Of a stretch of DNA of 64,000 nucleotides, positions 1 through 8,182 are shown one piece after another. This stretch comes from Ohtaekwangia sp036503775. GTDB lineage: Bacteria > Bacteroidota > Bacteroidia > Cytophagales > Cyclobacteriaceae. The position numbers and the translations under genes were made by a program. How positions within the stretch are numbered: position 1 is the stretch's first letter; every line of letters begins with the position of its first letter. The DNA lies in NCBI GenBank assembly GCA_036503775.1, contig DASXWH010000170.1:35847-99846 (forward strand), read 5' to 3'. The notes under the pieces are model-generated. The model made no database searches. It saw only the letters and a list, made by a program, of their open reading frames with translations, and was not told the origin of the DNA.

Positions 1-361
1 CCTTGTCATCACAGGCCCCCCTTGCATAAATCTTATCATCTTTGATAACCGGTTCAAACGGAGGAGAATCCCATAGATTTAATGGATCGGCAGGCTGAAC
101 ATCATAATGACCGTAGACCAATACCGTAGGCAGTGTTGGATTTATTATTTTTTCTGCATAAACAATAGGGTGCCCCTTGGTTTCACAAATCTCCACCTTA
201 TCTACTCCGGCATCAGCAAGTTTTCCCCTAAGAAATTCTGCAGCTTTGCGAACATCACCCTTGTGTTTGCTGTCTGCACTGACTGATGGAATACGAAGCC
301 AGTCAAAAAGCTCTGTTATAAAACGATCCTTGTTTGATGTGATGAAATCGCGGGTAGTCAT
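1..361 (-). CDS. M20-family dipeptidase, N-terminal part (cut by window edge)
   Basis: The first 120 codons of a zinc-dependent M20/M25/M40 peptidase are visible; the rest lies left of the window. Such enzymes cleave dipeptides or short peptides in the cytoplasm. Translating the minus strand from the ATG at 359-361 gives an N-terminus with the family pattern: IPSVSAD near residue 23, then VYGHYDVQPADP, which holds the first zinc ligand (His) and a nearby Asp, then WDSPPFEP and finally GACDDK, where the bridging Asp of the metal site is found. The start is clear and has no competing upstream ATG. The exact substrate cannot be told from this fragment. Confidence 0.88.
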   Translation of the reverse strand, partial: MTTRDFITSNKDRFITELFDWLRIPSVSADSKHKGDVRKAAEFLRGKLADAGVDKVEICETKGHPIVYAEKIINPTLPTVLVYGHYDVQPADPLNLWDSPPFEPVIKDDKIYARGACDDK

Positions 362-418
362 GTGTATTCGGTTAATGAGTGATGCAAACTTAATCCTTGC
401 AGACAATTGTCACAGAGA

Positions 419-1363
419 TCAGTCCAACTTTATCTTCAGAATAATTGTGTCGTTCAGTTTTTCAGGATTTTTGATTTTACCCTTGTTGCCAATGATCTGC
501 AATAATTGACTATTGGCGATAAGGTAAAAATAGTTTTCGACAACAACTCCGGTTGTGGGGATATCGAACTGAGGATGTTCTGTCAGTATGGATTCCACTT
601 TTTCAATGGCCTCACTCGCGGGAGCCAGATCGAGTTTATGAATGGATTCGGGAAAGTAAATATTTTGTACGCCAATAAGGCTGGATTTATAGAGATATAA
701 CCCATCGTAGCCACTCAGATGATAACGGCTACTGCGGAGTGGCTTCAGTGCTTTGGTTTCAATATTCATCATGGTAAGACCATTGTCTGTACTTATGATA
801 AGATGTTTTTCATCGGGTGTTGCCGTGATGCCATTGGGTGAACTTACACTTCCGGGCTTTGTAAATTCCTCCAGAATGTTTTTGTCCTTTCGGACCACCC
901 AAATCATACTGATTTCCGTATCGGTTATGTATACATCACCTGACGACATGATCTGAAGATCATTAAAAAGATGTCGTTTACCATCACTAAGCTGATAGCG
1001 TTTTATAAGCGATTTGGTTTTGGTATTGTAAACATGAATGTTTGATATCCGCAGACTATCTTCTTCATAAGCATTATTACAAGCCCAGAGCAAGCCTTTG
1101 CTGTCTACTTTCATACCCAGCACTTCCTGAATTTCATCCTGACGAAACGGAACGAAATCACTGATTTCACCTTTTGATGATAGTTTTACAATTTTTCGTT
1201 TGTAAATACTGCTTACATAGAAAGCTTTTTCAACAGGATCATATGCTATTCCTTCCGGGATGAGGTCTTTTTCAGGGATAGTAAAAGCAACCTCGGCTTT
1301 GTATTGTTGTGCAAAGCCTGCTGAGACAATTGTCAGAAAGATGAAGGTGAAGATCTTTTGCAT
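419..1363 (-). CDS. Secreted SMP-30/NHL-like beta-propeller protein
   Basis: A protein of about 314 residues with a signal peptide (MQKIFTFIFLTIVSAGFAQ) followed by repeated segments of the SMP-30/gluconolactonase type, such as IPEGIAYDPVEKAFYVSS and SSPNGITATPDEKHLIIST. This predicts a six-bladed beta-propeller in the periplasm or on the surface. The family includes lactonases, but I cannot confirm metal ligands, so an enzymatic role is only possible. I chose the ATG at 1361-1363 because the signal peptide begins there; a longer reading starts at 1387 and would overlap the exonuclease gene upstream. It is 10 bases downstream of that gene on the same strand and may be co-transcribed. Confidence 0.75.
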   Translation of the reverse strand: MQKIFTFIFLTIVSAGFAQQYKAEVAFTIPEKDLIPEGIAYDPVEKAFYVSSIYKRKIVKLSSKGEISDFVPFRQDEIQEVLGMKVDSKGLLWACNNAYEEDSLRISNIHVYNTKTKSLIKRYQLSDGKRHLFNDLQIMSSGDVYITDTEISMIWVVRKDKNILEEFTKPGSVSSPNGITATPDEKHLIISTDNGLTMMNIETKALKPLRSSRYHLSGYDGLYLYKSSLIGVQNIYFPESIHKLDLAPASEAIEKVESILTEHPQFDIPTTGVVVENYFYLIANSQLLQIIGNKGKIKNPEKLNDTIILKIKLD

Positions 1364-1373
1364 GGGTAGAATT

Positions 1374-2744
1374 TTAAAACACCACAAGCTCTGCTCCTCG
1401 TGGATTGGTAAGGTATGAATTGATCAGATTTTGTACAGTAGGGGTTTCTGCGCCCGTCTTAATAAATGTACGAGCTGATTCAAAATTTGTAATGGCTACA
1501 TCCTTTGTGAAAAATCCAAACCCGCAAAAACATCCCTTGTCAACCAGTACAAGGGATTGCTCATCCGCGCTTCTTCCTCTTCCGATAATAGCAACACTGT
1601 TTCCGGGCCGACCGAATGCTTCAATGGCTTTCAGCGCACGCTTGTTATACTTCTTAGCAGACTCAACACCTTCACAGGCGCCATGACACTCTCCTGTCTG
1701 ATAATTGAAGCACAAACCTTTGGCCACCTGAAGGCCGCACAACTTGGGACATAAATCAAAGGTTCTCACCTTTTCCCACAAAAAATTCCAGGTATCACCT
1801 TTTGAGCTGAAACGGATAAGAGGACGAGAGCCTTTCGTTACCATGTTCACGGAGAAACGAAGATAGCCATTGCGATCTTCGTAATTATAAATACCCCATT
1901 CCTCAACTTTAAATTTTTGCGCCTGATTATACTTGGGCCAAAGTCTTCGGATCTCCTGTGATTCAAGAATGAGGGCAATCAATTCGTTACCAGTAAGCTC
2001 ATACGTTATGTGATGAATTTCATTTCGGATTTTAGACCGGCTCCATTCGCGCGCATCACCGGTAAAATGTCCGGCAATTCTCTTTTTTATGTTAATCGCC
2101 TTGCCTACATAGATCACCTGACCGCGGGCATTTAAAAAATAATAAACCCCTGGTTTAGCGGGCAGTCGGTCAAATTCTTCTTTGGCCAGATTGGGCGGAA
2201 GAATGGTTTCGCCCGAGTTTCTTTTTAGTGCTTTTAAAATATGGCCGTCAGAATCCCTGCGAAGCAACTGATCAAAAATTTTAACCGTAGCATGGGCATC
2301 TCCACCAGCCCGGTGACGGTTTGTGATTTCAATTCCGAGACTCTCAGCAAGACTTCCCAGATTATAGGATCGCAATCCGGGAATAATTTTCCGGCTTAGC
2401 CTAACTGTACAGAGCTTTTTAGCCTGCCAGTTAATGGTTGCTATTTCGAACTCACGTTTTAGAAATGAATAATCGAAATGTGCATTGTGTGCAACAAATA
2501 CCTTTCCATCAATCAGGTTGAAAATATCTTCTGCAATCTCTTCAAAGGTTGGTGCGTCAAGAACCATTTCGGTAGAAATACCGGTAAGACCTGTAATGTA
2601 GTGGGGGATATTCCTGCCTGGATTAACCAGCGTATGATAGGTATCCGTAATCTGAATACCATCATGAAGGAAAACAGCGATCTCAGTTATGCGGTGATTT
2701 GCGGCATACCCTCCTGTTGTCTCAATATCCACAATCGCATACAT
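1374..2744 (-). CDS. DEDDh exonuclease fused to a GIY-YIG (UvrC/Cho-like) endonuclease
   Basis: A 456-residue two-nuclease fusion. Residues 1-160 are a DnaQ-type 3'-5' exonuclease with the DEDDh set: D6 and E8 in VDIETTG, D91 in HNAHFDYSF, and H144 and D149 in HRAGGDAH. Residues 195-280 are a GIY-YIG domain as at the UvrC N-terminus: PGVYYF, then IYVGKAINIKKR, then ELIALILESQEIRR with the catalytic Glu and PKYNQ. Residues 330-365 carry a cysteine cluster (CPKLCG, CFNYQTGECHGAC) like the UvrC segment after its GIY-YIG domain. The likely role is DNA repair, nicking near lesions and trimming. Similar fusions occur in actinobacteria and Bacteroidota. uvrA lies 1.3 kb away on the same strand. Confidence 0.88.
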   Translation of the reverse strand: MYAIVDIETTGGYAANHRITEIAVFLHDGIQITDTYHTLVNPGRNIPHYITGLTGISTEMVLDAPTFEEIAEDIFNLIDGKVFVAHNAHFDYSFLKREFEIATINWQAKKLCTVRLSRKIIPGLRSYNLGSLAESLGIEITNRHRAGGDAHATVKIFDQLLRRDSDGHILKALKRNSGETILPPNLAKEEFDRLPAKPGVYYFLNARGQVIYVGKAINIKKRIAGHFTGDAREWSRSKIRNEIHHITYELTGNELIALILESQEIRRLWPKYNQAQKFKVEEWGIYNYEDRNGYLRFSVNMVTKGSRPLIRFSSKGDTWNFLWEKVRTFDLCPKLCGLQVAKGLCFNYQTGECHGACEGVESAKKYNKRALKAIEAFGRPGNSVAIIGRGRSADEQSLVLVDKGCFCGFGFFTKDVAITNFESARTFIKTGAETPTVQNLINSYLTNPRGAELVVF

Positions 2745-2810
2745 GGGCGAAATTTAGAATTTGACTTCGTCACTTAAAAGTGGAAATTGAATCAAAATTA
2801 AATACACATT

Positions 2811-3164
2811 ATGAATTGGATCGTGCGGTTTCTTCTCTCCGGACTGGCCGTTTTGCTTACCGCTTACTTACTGCCCGGTGTTGAAGTGAGACATTATGGT
2901 TATGCCCTACTGGTGGCGATAATCATTTCGATCGCAAATGTGATTGTAAAACCGATCCTTGTTGTTTTAACCATACCTATTACTATCCTCACGCTTGGCC
3001 TTTTTCTTTTAGTGATCAATGCAGGTATTATTCTTCTGGTTGACTTTCTGATAACTCCAGGATTTGAAGTTGATGGATTCTGGTGGGCACTAGCGTTCAG
3101 CCTGATCCTTTCAATTTTCAATAGTTTGTTTGGGGATCTTTCCAAAGACAACAAGAAAGACTAG
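2811..3164 (+). CDS. Phage-holin-IV-like small membrane protein
   Basis: A 117-residue integral membrane protein with about four hydrophobic segments. It matches the Mycobacterium-type '4TMS phage holin, superfamily IV' (DUF360-like): LTAYLLPGVEVRHYGYALLV, then VKPILVVLTIPITILTLGLF, then LLVDFLITPGFEVDGFWWAL. Despite the family name these are common chromosomal proteins of unknown function, and there is no phage gene nearby. It stands alone, divergent from the exonuclease fusion (66 bases between the two starts), so the short spacer should contain promoters for both. Confidence 0.8.
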   Translation: MNWIVRFLLSGLAVLLTAYLLPGVEVRHYGYALLVAIIISIANVIVKPILVVLTIPITILTLGLFLLVINAGIILLVDFLITPGFEVDGFWWALAFSLILSIFNSLFGDLSKDNKKD

Positions 3165-3272
3165 GGTAACTCACTGACATTCAATTCGTACAGAGCAGAT
3201 CCGCTGATTGGCACTTCATTTGCAATTTTAGGTTCAAGGAGATTAAAACTCTGAGTATTTAAAGTCTGTATT

Positions 3273-3758
3273 ATGAAAACGACAATTTTTTTACGTGGAC
3301 TGTTTGTGGTGGCTTTTCTGATTGTAAGTATGGGAGTGATGGCACAGGGACGAGGTCGGTCGAACGGGCGTGATCGCGGTCATACCAATGGTTATCAACG
3401 TGACTATCATCATAACGATCGACATGATCGCCATGATCATCATAGATCGCATCAGGATGTTTATGTTCATCACCATCATCATGCTCCGGTATACAGAAGG
3501 GTAACATATCACTATCATTACAGACCCGTTCGTTACGTTTACTATCGTGATTATGATGTTTATTATGATTGTGACCGGAGTGTTTATATCTCGTATTCGG
3601 GTCGCGGCTGGACAATCAGTACAGGCATGCCCGTAATTTTACATCATGTGGATATGCAGCGTGCAGCACGGGTTGACGTGGATGATTATTATGACGATGA
3701 CTTCGTTGGACACCTGGATCGCAACAGGCCTAACGGAAAATTATATGCGGAGTGGTAA
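3273..3758 (+). CDS. Secreted histidine/tyrosine/arginine-rich protein
   Basis: A 161-residue protein with a clear signal peptide ending near MGVMAQ (about residue 25). The next 80 residues are dominated by His, Arg, Asp and Tyr, including a five-His run in VYVHHHHHAPVYRR and tracts such as YHHNDRHDRHDHHR. The C-terminal third is less biased (ISYSGRGWTISTGMPVILHH) and ends in an acidic DVDDYYDDDF segment. I recognise no catalytic domain. Periplasmic or surface metal binding (zinc, nickel or copper) is an inference from composition alone. The gene is monocistronic, with its own terminator 15 bases downstream. Confidence 0.7.
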   Translation: MKTTIFLRGLFVVAFLIVSMGVMAQGRGRSNGRDRGHTNGYQRDYHHNDRHDRHDHHRSHQDVYVHHHHHAPVYRRVTYHYHYRPVRYVYYRDYDVYYDCDRSVYISYSGRGWTISTGMPVILHHVDMQRAARVDVDDYYDDDFVGHLDRNRPNGKLYAEW

Positions 3759-3772
3759 TTATGAGGATTTAC

Positions 3773-3807
3773 AAAAGGGAACAGAATTTTCTGTTCCCTT
3801 TTTTATT
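3773..3807 (+). terminator. Rho-independent terminator after the His-rich gene
   Basis: Inverted repeat AAAAGGGAACAG / CTGTTCCCTTTT with a short loop, followed by a run of T. It lies directly downstream of the histidine-rich ORF. Confidence 0.85.
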
Positions 3808-3910
3808 TAAAGCAGATAGCCTTTGTTCCCTTTAGTCATTTCAGAAGAATTCAGCGAAAAAATTTTTCATTCAATTACAACTTCGTATGTGAATTTGATG
3901 TCTATACAGC

Positions 3911-4015
3911 ATGACCCTCAAATACACGTTAATGAAACGCAGGATTTTACTAGTTGTCGGAATTGTTGTAGCTATTCTGGTTGGTATGTATACCGGCCTT
4001 TTTGGAATGGCTTAA
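3911..4015 (+). CDS. Possible single-pass membrane microprotein (34 or 27 aa)
   Basis: A short ORF in the gap between the His-rich gene and the 3' end of uvrA. From the ATG at 3911 it encodes 34 residues, and from the in-frame ATG at 3932 it encodes 27 residues beginning MKRRILLVVGIVVAILVG and ending GLFGMA. The pattern of a positively charged N-terminus plus one hydrophobic helix of about 18 residues is what a real membrane microprotein looks like. I recognise no family, and a chance ORF is possible. It ends 4 bases before the uvrA stop, in convergent orientation. Confidence 0.35.
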   Translation: MTLKYTLMKRRILLVVGIVVAILVGMYTGLFGMA

Positions 4016-4019
4016 TCTA

Positions 4020-6881
4020 TTAGCTCAGTTTTTTTTTCAGAAACTCAGCCGTATACCCCTTCCCCTTTTTAACCATTTCCTCCGGTGTTCCTTCAAACAT
4101 CAGTGTTCCCCCTTTTTTCTCCCCTCCTTCAGGACCGAGGTCTATGATCCAGTCCGCACATTTAATCACCTCCAGGTTGTGCTCAATCACAATGACACTA
4201 TGACCCTGATCAACAAGGGCATTAATGGCTTTTAAAAGTTTGGAGATATCATGAAAGTGAAGGCCGGTTGTGGGCTCGTCAAAAATGAAAAGGAGGTTCC
4301 CTTCAGGTGAGTTTTTACCAAGGAATGAAGCCAGCTTTACGCGTTGAGCCTCACCACCACTCAACGAATTGGATGACTGTCCGAGTTTTACATATCCTAA
4401 TCCAACATCATGTAAAGGAAGAATTTTATCGTACACCGCTTTTTTGTCCCGAAAAAAATCAAGCGCATGCTCAACAGTCATATCGAGGATGTCTGCAATA
4501 TTTTTTCCATTGTACTCTATATCCAGAACTTCCTGTTTGAATCTTTTTCCGTGGCAGCTCTCACATTTCAGAAATATGTCGGCCATGAATTGCATTTCGA
4601 CCCGAATCTCGCCCTCCCCCTCACAGGTTTCACAACGGCCACCCTCTACATTGAATGAAAAGTGAGAAGGTTTATACCCGCGCTGTTTTGATAAAGGTTG
4701 ATCAGCATAGAGATTACGGATAGCATCATAGGCCTTCACATAACTGATCGGATTAGAACGGGAGGATTTTCCGATTGGATTCTGATCCACAAATTCTACC
4801 TGTGTGATCTTGGCATAATCACCTTCAATCTTATCATACCTTCCCGGTGACTCGGCAACAGAACCATTCATTCTTCCGACAGCCGGATATAAGATCTTTT
4901 TTATGAGGGTCGATTTTCCCGAGCCACTTACACCGGTAACCACAGTTAATGTTCCCAGGGGGAATTTAACAGTCAGGTTTTTCAGATTGTTTTCACGCGC
5001 ACCAAAAACGGTAATGGAGTCTTTCCATTTTCTTCGGCTTTTTGGCAAGGCTATTTCTTCTTGCCCGCTGAGGTAGTCAGTTGTATGCGATTTTGATTTT
5101 CCGTTGATGTCCTTAAGTGATCCCTGAAAAACAAGTTCCCCCCCATGGCTTCCGGCATCAGGTCCGATATCGATGATCTGATCGGCAGCTCTCATAATTT
5201 CTTCTTCATGCTCCACTACGATAACCGTGTTTCCAAGGTCGCGTAGTGATTTCAAAACCGTTACCATCCGATCTGTATCCTTGGGGTGTAAGCCAATACT
5301 AGGCTCATCCAGAATATACATTGACCCAACGAGGGCGCTTCCGAGTGATGTAGCAAGCTTTATTCGTTGATATTCTCCTCCGGACAAAGTAGAGGTGATT
5401 CGGTTGAGGGTTAGATAACCCAGGCCAACCTGTGTCATATAATCCAGACGTGATCGTATCTCGGTTAAAATTCTTTCGGAAACATGTATATCATAAGCCG
5501 GCAATTTTAACACGTTGAAGAATGACAGGCAATCCTCTATAGGCATTAGAACGATATCCGTGATGGAGGTATTTTGAATTTTCACATACTGGGCATCTTT
5601 ACGCAACCTGGTGCCTCGGCAATCCGGACAATTGGTTCTCCCACGGTAGCGCGAAAGCATTACCCGATATTGAATTTTATGCGTCTTGGATTCGAGGTAT
5701 TTGAAGAAATCATTAATGCCATCGAAGTGACTGTTCCCGGTCCATAACAGGTCCTGTTGTTCTCTCGTTAATTCGTTATAAGGCCGATGAATCGGGAAAT
5801 CAAACTTGATTCCATTTTTGAGCAACGGTTTCTGCCATTCACTCATAGCCTCGCTTCGCCAGGGAGCAATGGCACCTTCATATACTGACAGAGACTTATC
5901 GGGGATAACCAGATCCTCATCAATACCCAGAATTTTTCCAAAGCCTTCGCATGTCTGGCATGCTCCATAGGGATTATTGAAGCTGAAAAAATTAACAGAC
6001 GGTTCAGTGAACACCATTCCGTCAAGTTCAAACCGGTCAGAGAAGTGCATCTTAGTATGGCCTTCTGCATATACAATACAGTCTCCCTCGCCTTCAAAGA
6101 AAGCGGTTTGAATAGAATCGGATAATCTGAAAATAGTATCTTCATCATTGGGGTTCACACTTGTTCTGTCAATGAGAATTTCAATTGTACCTTCTGTTTT
6201 TTGGGCTTTCTTCTTTTTGCCAGAGATATCAGCCGGATTAAGGATCTCTTCAATGAATTTCATTTCTCCGTCCACCAGTATCCGGGCAAACCCTTTACTA
6301 AGGAGAAGATTCAGCTCATCATTTAGTTTTCTGCCTTTTTTTATGCGAAGAGGGCAAGCAACCATTACCCGGGTTCCTTCCGAAAGCTTATGTATCGCGT
6401 CAACAACAGACGTAACCGTATCTCGTTTTACTTCTTTGCCACTTATAGGCGAATAGGTTTTTCCGATTCGGGCAAAAAGTAATTTGAGATAATCGTAGAT
6501 CTCGGTTGTAGTTCCTACGGTTGAACGCGGGTTCCGGGTATTTACCTTTTGTTCAATTGCAATGGCAGGAGAAACACCTCTTATATAATCAACCTCAGGC
6601 TTCTCCATTCGGCCCAGAAACTGCCGGGCATATGAACTGAGGCTTTCCACATACATTCGCTGACCTTCGGCAAAGAGTGTATCAAAAGCCAGTGACGATT
6701 TTCCTGATCCGGAAAGACCAGTGATAACAACCATCTTATTTCTGGGAATTGCTACACTCAGGTTTTTCAGATTGTTTACCCGTGCTCGTTTAATGATGAT
6801 GTATTCTTTTGGATCGAGCTCATCTAAATATGAATCTGGTATTAATTTTTGGCTCACGGGTATCTTTTCTGAAGTTTCCAT
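4020..6881 (-). CDS. uvrA: Excinuclease ABC subunit A
   Basis: A 953-residue UvrA, the damage-sensing ATPase of nucleotide excision repair, full length for the family. Both ABC halves are complete: Walker A GLSGSGKSSLAFDTLFAEG near residue 55 with signature LSGGEYQRIKLA near 500, and Walker A GVSGSGKSTL near 655 with signature LSGGEAQRVKLA near 850. Zinc modules CPDCRG (middle) and CETCEGEG...CESCHG (second half) are present. In the first module only the CQTCEG pair is seen; the partner CxxC of E. coli UvrA is replaced by FSDRFELDGMVF. The gene is transcribed alone, with a terminator in the gap upstream. Confidence 0.97.
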   Translation of the reverse strand: METSEKIPVSQKLIPDSYLDELDPKEYIIIKRARVNNLKNLSVAIPRNKMVVITGLSGSGKSSLAFDTLFAEGQRMYVESLSSYARQFLGRMEKPEVDYIRGVSPAIAIEQKVNTRNPRSTVGTTTEIYDYLKLLFARIGKTYSPISGKEVKRDTVTSVVDAIHKLSEGTRVMVACPLRIKKGRKLNDELNLLLSKGFARILVDGEMKFIEEILNPADISGKKKKAQKTEGTIEILIDRTSVNPNDEDTIFRLSDSIQTAFFEGEGDCIVYAEGHTKMHFSDRFELDGMVFTEPSVNFFSFNNPYGACQTCEGFGKILGIDEDLVIPDKSLSVYEGAIAPWRSEAMSEWQKPLLKNGIKFDFPIHRPYNELTREQQDLLWTGNSHFDGINDFFKYLESKTHKIQYRVMLSRYRGRTNCPDCRGTRLRKDAQYVKIQNTSITDIVLMPIEDCLSFFNVLKLPAYDIHVSERILTEIRSRLDYMTQVGLGYLTLNRITSTLSGGEYQRIKLATSLGSALVGSMYILDEPSIGLHPKDTDRMVTVLKSLRDLGNTVIVVEHEEEIMRAADQIIDIGPDAGSHGGELVFQGSLKDINGKSKSHTTDYLSGQEEIALPKSRRKWKDSITVFGARENNLKNLTVKFPLGTLTVVTGVSGSGKSTLIKKILYPAVGRMNGSVAESPGRYDKIEGDYAKITQVEFVDQNPIGKSSRSNPISYVKAYDAIRNLYADQPLSKQRGYKPSHFSFNVEGGRCETCEGEGEIRVEMQFMADIFLKCESCHGKRFKQEVLDIEYNGKNIADILDMTVEHALDFFRDKKAVYDKILPLHDVGLGYVKLGQSSNSLSGGEAQRVKLASFLGKNSPEGNLLFIFDEPTTGLHFHDISKLLKAINALVDQGHSVIVIEHNLEVIKCADWIIDLGPEGGEKKGGTLMFEGTPEEMVKKGKGYTAEFLKKKLS

Positions 6882-6910
6882 TCTAAACTAAGAAGCATTC
6901 CTGCTGATCG

Positions 6911-6940
6911 AAACAAAAACACCATCCGTGGGGATGGTGT
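6911..6940 (-). terminator. Rho-independent terminator of the acidic-protein gene
   Basis: A perfect 9-bp stem ACACCATCC/GGATGGTGT with a 4-base loop. Read on the minus strand, a TTTTTGTTT tract follows. It separates the acidic-protein gene at 6966-7355 from uvrA. Confidence 0.8.
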
Positions 6941-6965
6941 TCATTATTTGGCAAATTTCTTTCTT

Positions 6966-7355
6966 TTATCCGTCAAAGTCGGGATCATAGCTCGCTTCGC
7001 GATTGCTTTTGCCACCACCCCCGTCATCATCATAGTCACTTTCGCTTTCATTATCACTGCTCATGCCATCTTCACCAAATCCATCTCCGCCACCTTCTTC
7101 TGAATTATCGAATTCATTTTCAGGTTTGGACTCAACATCGTACTCTCCATCACTATTTTTTGTTACTGGAACTTTGACAAGATATGTGGCATCATCGGTT
7201 TCCAGAGAAAAAACAAAAATGGGTTCTTTTTTCGCATTCGTAATGCGTGTGATGCTGCCCTCATATCCATTTGGATATTGATCTTTAATCAGATCTTTTA
7301 AATCCTCGGAGAGATTTTCCAGGCTTTTAATTACTTTTTTCTTACTGACTGCCAT
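6966..7355 (-). CDS. Small protein with acidic, glycine-rich tail; function unknown
   Basis: About 129 residues from the ATG at 7353-7355 (MAVSKKKVIKSLENLSEDLK). The first 85 residues look folded, with a helix then a beta-rich segment (ITRITNAKKEPIFVFSLET, ATYLVKVPVTK). The last 40 are disordered, rich in Asp, Glu, Ser and Gly (DNSEEGGGDGFGEDG, SESDYDDDGGGG). I do not recognise the family; similar short acidic-tailed proteins are conserved in Cytophagales. No membrane segment or signal peptide is present, so it is probably cytoplasmic. A start 10 codons upstream is possible but less likely. It is divergent from the sigma factor gene. Confidence 0.6.
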   Translation of the reverse strand: MAVSKKKVIKSLENLSEDLKDLIKDQYPNGYEGSITRITNAKKEPIFVFSLETDDATYLVKVPVTKNSDGEYDVESKPENEFDNSEEGGGDGFGEDGMSSDNESESDYDDDGGGGKSNREASYDPDFDG

Positions 7356-7431
7356 ACTATAACGTGACGCAAAATATGCGAGCAAATAGCTAAAGAAAAT
7401 TGGTGACAGGCAAGAATTTTTTAAAAATTTT

Positions 7432-7461
7432 TTGCGTTCAAACGGAATATTTCTATCTTTT
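7432..7461 (+). promoter_or_regulatory. Bacteroidota-type promoter for the sigma factor gene
   Basis: TTG at 7432-7434, exactly 19 bases, then TATCTTTT at 7454-7461. The consensus is TTG-N19-TAnnTTTG, and only the last base differs. It lies 70 bases before the start codon. Confidence 0.6.
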
Positions 7462-7531
7462 CACTCCTGATTGTTCAACTAAACCCTACAATATCGAAAG
7501 CAGACTCTACGTTACCTAAATGTAAGACGGA

Positions 7532-8182
7532 ATGATTGATAACAGATTAAGTGACAGCCAACTTGTGTCACTGTATCAAAACGGTAACGAAGAAGCTTTC
7601 GAAATGCTCCTGCACAGACACAAATCGAAACTCTACACGGCTATCTATCTGATTGTAAAAGACAGATATACCGCTGAAGATTTACTACAGGAAACTTTCG
7701 TAAAGGCTATAAATACCATCCGTGGCGGACGGTACAATGAAGAGGGGAAATTCCAACCTTGGATTAGTCGTATTGCTCATAACCTGGCGATCGACCATTT
7801 CAGGCGGAATAAGCGTTATCCTGAGATAATTTTGGAGGATGGAAGCCGGGTATTCAATTCCATAGAGTTCGCAGAAGAATCTATGGAATCGAAACAGGTC
7901 TTACGCGACACACGAACAAAACTGCGGGATTTTATAAAAGAACTTCCAGTTGAACAAAAGCAAGTGTTGATAATGCGCCATTACCTACAAATGAGTTTTC
8001 AGGAGATTGCAGAGCGAACCGGAGTGAGCATCAACACTGCGCTGGGCAGAATGCGGTATGCATTAATAAACCTGCGCAAGAAGATGATCAAACACAGAGC
8101 CTATGATAAAAACCTTTACACAAACGGACTTGATCAGGTATTTATACCACGAGACTACGGAGGAGGAGAGCAGGGAGATTGA
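7532..8182 (+). CDS. ECF-type RNA polymerase sigma-70 factor
   Basis: A 216-residue extracytoplasmic-function sigma factor. Region 2 lies at about 20-90 (RHKSKLYTAIYLIVKDRYTAEDLLQETF, with IAHNLAIDHFRRNKR at its end). Region 4 lies at about 130-185 (LPVEQKQVLIMRHYLQMSFQ, then EIAERTGVSINTALGRMRYA, the helix-turn-helix that reads the -35 box). After region 4 there is an extra tail of about 30 residues. That tail is encoded by DNA shared with the next ORF, which begins at 8103 in another reading frame, an 80-base overlap. It is probably controlled through that partner. Confidence 0.92.
   Translation: MIDNRLSDSQLVSLYQNGNEEAFEMLLHRHKSKLYTAIYLIVKDRYTAEDLLQETFVKAINTIRGGRYNEEGKFQPWISRIAHNLAIDHFRRNKRYPEIILEDGSRVFNSIEFAEESMESKQVLRDTRTKLRDFIKELPVEQKQVLIMRHYLQMSFQEIAERTGVSINTALGRMRYALINLRKKMIKHRAYDKNLYTNGLDQVFIPRDYGGGEQGD

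Noticed and set aside
2811..3164. Prophage remnant suggested by a phage-holin-like protein
   Set aside because: The family is a common chromosomal membrane protein and no other phage gene is nearby.
3271..3615. Minus-strand ORFs opposite the His-rich gene
   Set aside because: They are shadows of biased codons (CAT/CAC read as ATG/GTG) and have no signal peptide or homology pattern.
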